Below are positions 6,417 through 8,429 of a DNA stretch of 8,429 nucleotides, in pieces. The notes below the pieces were generated by a model. The model saw only the letters and a program-made list of their open reading frames with translations. It was not told where the DNA came from and did no database searches. This stretch comes from Spirochaetaceae bacterium. GTDB lineage: Bacteria; Spirochaetota; Spirochaetia; DSM-27196; SKKC01. How positions within the stretch are numbered: position 1 is the stretch's first letter; each line of letters opens with the position of its first letter. The DNA lies in NCBI GenBank assembly GCA_003554375.1, contig PWGF01000426.1, positions 1 through 8,429 of the forward strand, read 5' to 3'. The translations under genes and the position numbers were made by a program.

Positions 6417-6606
6417 GGGGCCACGCCGTTGCGCGAAGGCCCCGAGGATCCAGGGATGAGGCGGGGTAAACCCGCACATGGATCCCAAGAGCAACATTCC
6501 AGAAAGGGAGGCGGTCTCCCCGAGACAGACAAAGCCGAGGGGAGAAGCCGCCATCCCGAAAAGGCTCACCGGGCGAGCCAAATCGTCACCCCATTGTAGG
6601 GAGTGA
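6417..6606 (+). other. Structured leader: five successive potential stem-loops before the binding-protein gene
   Basis: The gap 6399-6651 is packed with inverted repeats. (1) GGGGCC 6417-6422 pairs with 6438-6443. (2) GGATCC 6446-6451 pairs with 6480-6485, enclosing GCGGG 6461-6465 with CCCGC 6471-6475 and a GTAAA loop. (3) A long stem pairs 6506-6508, 6510-6514 and 6516-6521 with 6555-6557, 6548-6552 and 6539-6544 respectively. (4) GGCTC 6563-6567 pairs with GAGCC 6575-6579. (5) 6586-6592 pairs with 6599-6606, with one bulged A at 6602. No T-run follows any of them. No known riboswitch class was recognised. The most likely role is mRNA processing or protection that raises binding-protein output. 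Confidence 0.55.
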
Positions 6607-6623
6607 TCGCCCGGAACACAAGA

Positions 6624-6637
6624 TGTGAACACTCACA
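6624..6637 (+). promoter_or_regulatory. Small inverted repeat just upstream of the binding-protein ribosome site
   Basis: TGTGA (6624-6628) and TCACA (6633-6637) flank ACAC, ending two bases before the AAGGAGG at 6639-6645. It could form a weak hairpin beside the Shine-Dalgarno or be a small protein site. The 4-base spacing does not fit the 6-base spacing of CRP sites. Confidence 0.3.
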
Positions 6638-6651
6638 GAAGGAGGAGTGAT

Positions 6652-7941
6652 ATGAAACGCCTCGCACAAACCGTTGGGTTCGTGCTGCTACTCGCAAGCG
6701 TTGCTGTTCTGCCGCTCGTGGCAAACGGACAACAGGAGGAAGAAGTAACTGAACCCGTGGAGATCATGGGCCCGTTCGGCGGTCCGGATGAAGCCCATTT
6801 CAACTCCATCCTCCAAGACTTCGAAGAGGAGACCGGAATCGAGGTCGAGTACCAAGGTGATCCCGACTTCAACACGCAGATAATGGTTCGCGTGGAGGCC
6901 GGCAATCCGCCGGACGTCGCAGCAATCCCGCAACCGGGAGTCATGGAGACTCTGGCGCGCCGAGATGCTTTGATTCCCCTGCCGGACGAGCTCGAGGAGC
7001 GCGTCGACGAGAACTACGGTGAAGCCTGGAGAGACTACGGCTCCTACGACGGCGAGCTCTACGGCATGTTCCATCGCGTGAACACCAAGAGCCTCGTCTG
7101 GTATCCCCAGAAGGAGTTCGACGCTCGCGGTTATGAAGAACCCGAAACGTGGGACGAGATGATCGATCTGATGGACCAGATGGTCGAGGATGGAATCAAG
7201 CCGTGGGCCATCGGAATGGAAGCCGGCGGCGCAACCGGTTGGCTCGGCACCGACTGGATCGAGGACATCATGCTGCGCACCGCAGGCCCGGAAAAGTACG
7301 ACGACTGGATCACCAACGACCTTCCGTTCGATTCTCCTGAGGTCCTCGAAGCCTTCGAGTATCTTGAAGAAATCTGGCTCAATGAGGACTACGTCCTCGG
7401 TGGCACCGACTATATCCGCGGCACCGGAATCGGTGAACCAGTACGCGCACTTTTCCGCGATCCGTCGGAGGCTATGCTCCACCGCCAGGGGAACTTCATT
7501 CTCAACGAGGTTCCGGACTGGGCACTCGAGAACATCGACGAAGAGATCGGATTCTTCGTGTTCCCGGAGATCGATCCGGAGCACGGCAGGCCTGTCTACG
7601 GGGGCGGAGATCAGTTCGTAATGATGGACGACCGTCCCGAGGTCCGGGAGCTTATGGATTTCCTCGGCACCTTTGACGGTGCTCGCGCCTGGGCAGAGAC
7701 GGGAACCGCGCTCTTCCCGCACCACGACACTGACTACGATGTCTATCCGAATGAGGTCATGCGTGACCTGGCGCGGACCGTAGTGGAAGGCGGCGACACG
7801 TTCCGCTTTGACGCTTCGGACATGATGCCCGCCGAGATCGGCGCCGGCGCCTTCTGGGAAGGCATGGTTGACTTCGTCGGCGGAGTTCCGCCCGAGACCA
7901 TCGTGGAGGAAATCCAGGCCAACTGGGACGATCTGGACTAG
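6652..7941 (+). CDS. ABC sugar transporter substrate-binding protein (CUT1, AglE-like)
   Basis: A 429-residue periplasmic binding protein of solute-binding family 1. Residues 1-26 are a signal peptide (MKRLA, hydrophobic core, ANG), with likely cleavage before QQEEE; no lipobox Cys is present, so it should be soluble in the periplasm. After it come PFGGPDEAHFNSIL (41-54), FEEETGIEVEYQG (57-69) and VEAGNPPDVAAIPQPG (81-96), wording typical of binding proteins related to the alpha-glucoside AglE group. The protein is strongly acidic. AAGGAGG at 6639-6645 with six intervening bases fixes the ATG at 6652; an upstream GTG at 6625 would place charged residues before the signal. Its neighbours, a cytosolic GH32 and an AglF-like permease, suggest capture of sucrose or short fructo-oligosaccharides. 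The ligand is inferred from context only. Confidence 0.92.
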   Translation: MKRLAQTVGFVLLLASVAVLPLVANGQQEEEVTEPVEIMGPFGGPDEAHFNSILQDFEEETGIEVEYQGDPDFNTQIMVRVEAGNPPDVAAIPQPGVMETLARRDALIPLPDELEERVDENYGEAWRDYGSYDGELYGMFHRVNTKSLVWYPQKEFDARGYEEPETWDEMIDLMDQMVEDGIKPWAIGMEAGGATGWLGTDWIEDIMLRTAGPEKYDDWITNDLPFDSPEVLEAFEYLEEIWLNEDYVLGGTDYIRGTGIGEPVRALFRDPSEAMLHRQGNFILNEVPDWALENIDEEIGFFVFPEIDPEHGRPVYGGGDQFVMMDDRPEVRELMDFLGTFDGARAWAETGTALFPHHDTDYDVYPNEVMRDLARTVVEGGDTFRFDASDMMPAEIGAGAFWEGMVDFVGGVPPETIVEEIQANWDDLD

Positions 7942-7945
7942 CCAC

Positions 7946-7987
7946 GGCCCCATAGCCATGGGCCTATAGATACGGGCCTATAGATAC
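7946..7987 (+). repeat. 14-bp tandem direct repeat, two perfect copies plus one degenerate
   Basis: GGGCCTATAGATAC occurs twice back to back (7960-7973 and 7974-7987). The adjacent 14 bases before it (7946-7959) match at 9 of 14 positions and look like an older copy. The array starts four bases after the binding-protein stop. CCCAT 7949-7953 can also pair with ATGGG 7958-7962. The function is unknown; slippage expansion is the simplest origin. Confidence 0.8.
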
Positions 7988-8013
7988 GGCTCATTGGGGC
8001 TGGATTGAGCAGA

Positions 8014-8048
8014 AACGGTGGGAGAGGGCTTGGCTCTCTCCCACCGTT
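8014..8048 (+). terminator. Strong stem-loop between binding protein and permease (no U-tract)
   Basis: A perfect 13-bp stem pairs 8014-8026 with 8036-8048, with a possible extra G-T pair and a loop rich in G and C. It is followed by CTCACAACAC, not a T-run, so full intrinsic termination is unlikely. A stem in this spot between a sugar-binding protein gene and its permease recalls the malE-malF gap, where structure protects the upstream message and lowers permease expression. This suggests partial termination or 3'-end protection. Nothing else is seen in 8049-8127. Confidence 0.65.
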
Positions 8049-8141
8049 CTCACAACACGCGCGGAGGGCGCCCGACACAGCGGCAGCCTTCCCCCATCGA
8101 AAAACCGAAAAGTTTCAACACATAACCAAGGAGGTATTGCC

Positions 8142-8429
8142 GTGAGTGGACACGGGCGTACGATACACTCAACCGCGAGAATCCCTTCACGGCTCCATGC
8201 ATTCGGGAGAGCCTTTGTGGGCCTCCTGGTGCCGGTCGGGGTCTTTCTCGTGCTTTTTGCGGGCTTCCTCTGGCTGCGGGACACGCGGGCGTCACAACTC
8301 GTGGTTACCGTTGCCGCTATCGTCTGGGGGCTGGTGGGAGTTGGCGCTCTCTACTGGTCGTTCAACTGGTTCGTCACCCGGCTGCCGGCGCGCTGGCAGT
8401 CCAAAATCGAGCCGCTGATCTTTATCGGC
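8142..8429 (+). CDS. ABC sugar transporter permease, N-terminal part (cut by window edge)
   Basis: 96 codons are visible of an inner-membrane permease of the CUT1 type (MalF/UgpA/AglF position). A basic N terminus is followed by two hydrophobic segments at about residues 25-45 and 52-76. Then comes NWFVTRLPARWQSKIEPLIFIG, a linker typical of AglF-like permeases before the conserved PA-rich third helix. The EAA loop that contacts the ATPase lies beyond the edge. AAGGAGG at 8128-8134, seven bases from the GTG at 8142, fixes a GTG start. It lies 200 bp after the binding-protein gene on the same strand; a second permease probably follows outside the window. Confidence 0.85.
   Translation, partial: MSGHGRTIHSTARIPSRLHAFGRAFVGLLVPVGVFLVLFAGFLWLRDTRASQLVVTVAAIVWGLVGVGALYWSFNWFVTRLPARWQSKIEPLIFIG

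Noticed and set aside
6417..6606. Riboswitch or CRISPR-like array in the binding-protein leader
   Set aside because: The stems differ in sequence and spacing, so it is not a repeat array, and no conserved riboswitch core was recognised.
6624..6637. Possible CRP/FNR-type site TGTGA..TCACA
   Set aside because: The half-sites are 4 bases apart, not 6, and the repeat sits beside the ribosome site with no clear promoter nearby.
6625..6651. GTG start nine codons upstream for the binding protein
   Set aside because: It would add charged residues before the signal peptide and would bury the strong ribosome site that properly serves the ATG at 6652.
6688..7959. Long open frame (about 420 codons) on the minus strand opposite the binding-protein gene
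   Set aside because: It mirrors a clearly recognised plus-strand gene, resembles no known protein, and has no ribosome site; it is a by-product of GC-biased codons.

Overview
The window holds a sucrose/fructan-use locus from a moderately GC-rich, free-living bacterium. The best guess is a member of the Spirochaetota (Spirochaeta-like). The reasons are the periplasmic binding protein with a signal peptide ending in ANG followed by QQEEE, a style common there, and a lipoprotein with a relaxed lipobox (LAASC). No rRNA, phage or mobile element is present to fix the taxonomy, so this is inference. No CRISPR array, tRNA or insertion sequence was seen.

Layout. At the left edge is the start of a minus-strand aldo/keto reductase (1-89), divergent from a plus-strand PfkB sugar kinase of the 1-phosphofructokinase/LacC type (258-1319). 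The two are separated by candidate promoters whose -35 boxes overlap. Next comes an exported lipoprotein exo-fructanase of family GH32 (1523-3157) with its own promoter and operator. A GC-rich, hairpin-forming gap follows, then a second promoter-operator driving a LacI-type repressor (3530-4606). One base after its stop begins a second GH32 enzyme without a signal peptide, predicted to be cytosolic (4608-6398). A 253-bp structured leader precedes a CUT1-type ABC sugar-binding protein (6652-7941). A tandem repeat and a strong stem-loop follow, then the start of the first ABC permease (8142 to the edge).

How it works together (inference). The surface GH32 lipoprotein trims fructan or sucrose outside. 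The binding protein and its permease, which resemble AglE/AglF alpha-glucoside importers, bring in sucrose or short oligosaccharides. The cytosolic GH32 splits these, and the PfkB kinase phosphorylates the released fructose or a fructose phosphate. The LacI protein would sense an inducing sugar.

The clearest non-coding signal is a three-part operator set. Two promoters (before the lipoprotein and before lacI) share the same design: TTGAC(A/G), a 17-bp spacer, and a -10 whose last base is the first base of a TGNAAACGTTATCA operator. A third operator pair lies inside the first codons of the cytosolic GH32 gene, with its two centres 10 bp apart. The other notable signal is extensive predicted RNA structure flanking the binding-protein gene, including a near-perfect Shine-Dalgarno that serves only a three-codon reading frame. 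The locus is a recognisable carbohydrate-use type. I do not see a wholly new protein system; the novelty lies in its regulation and in the altered kinase motif.
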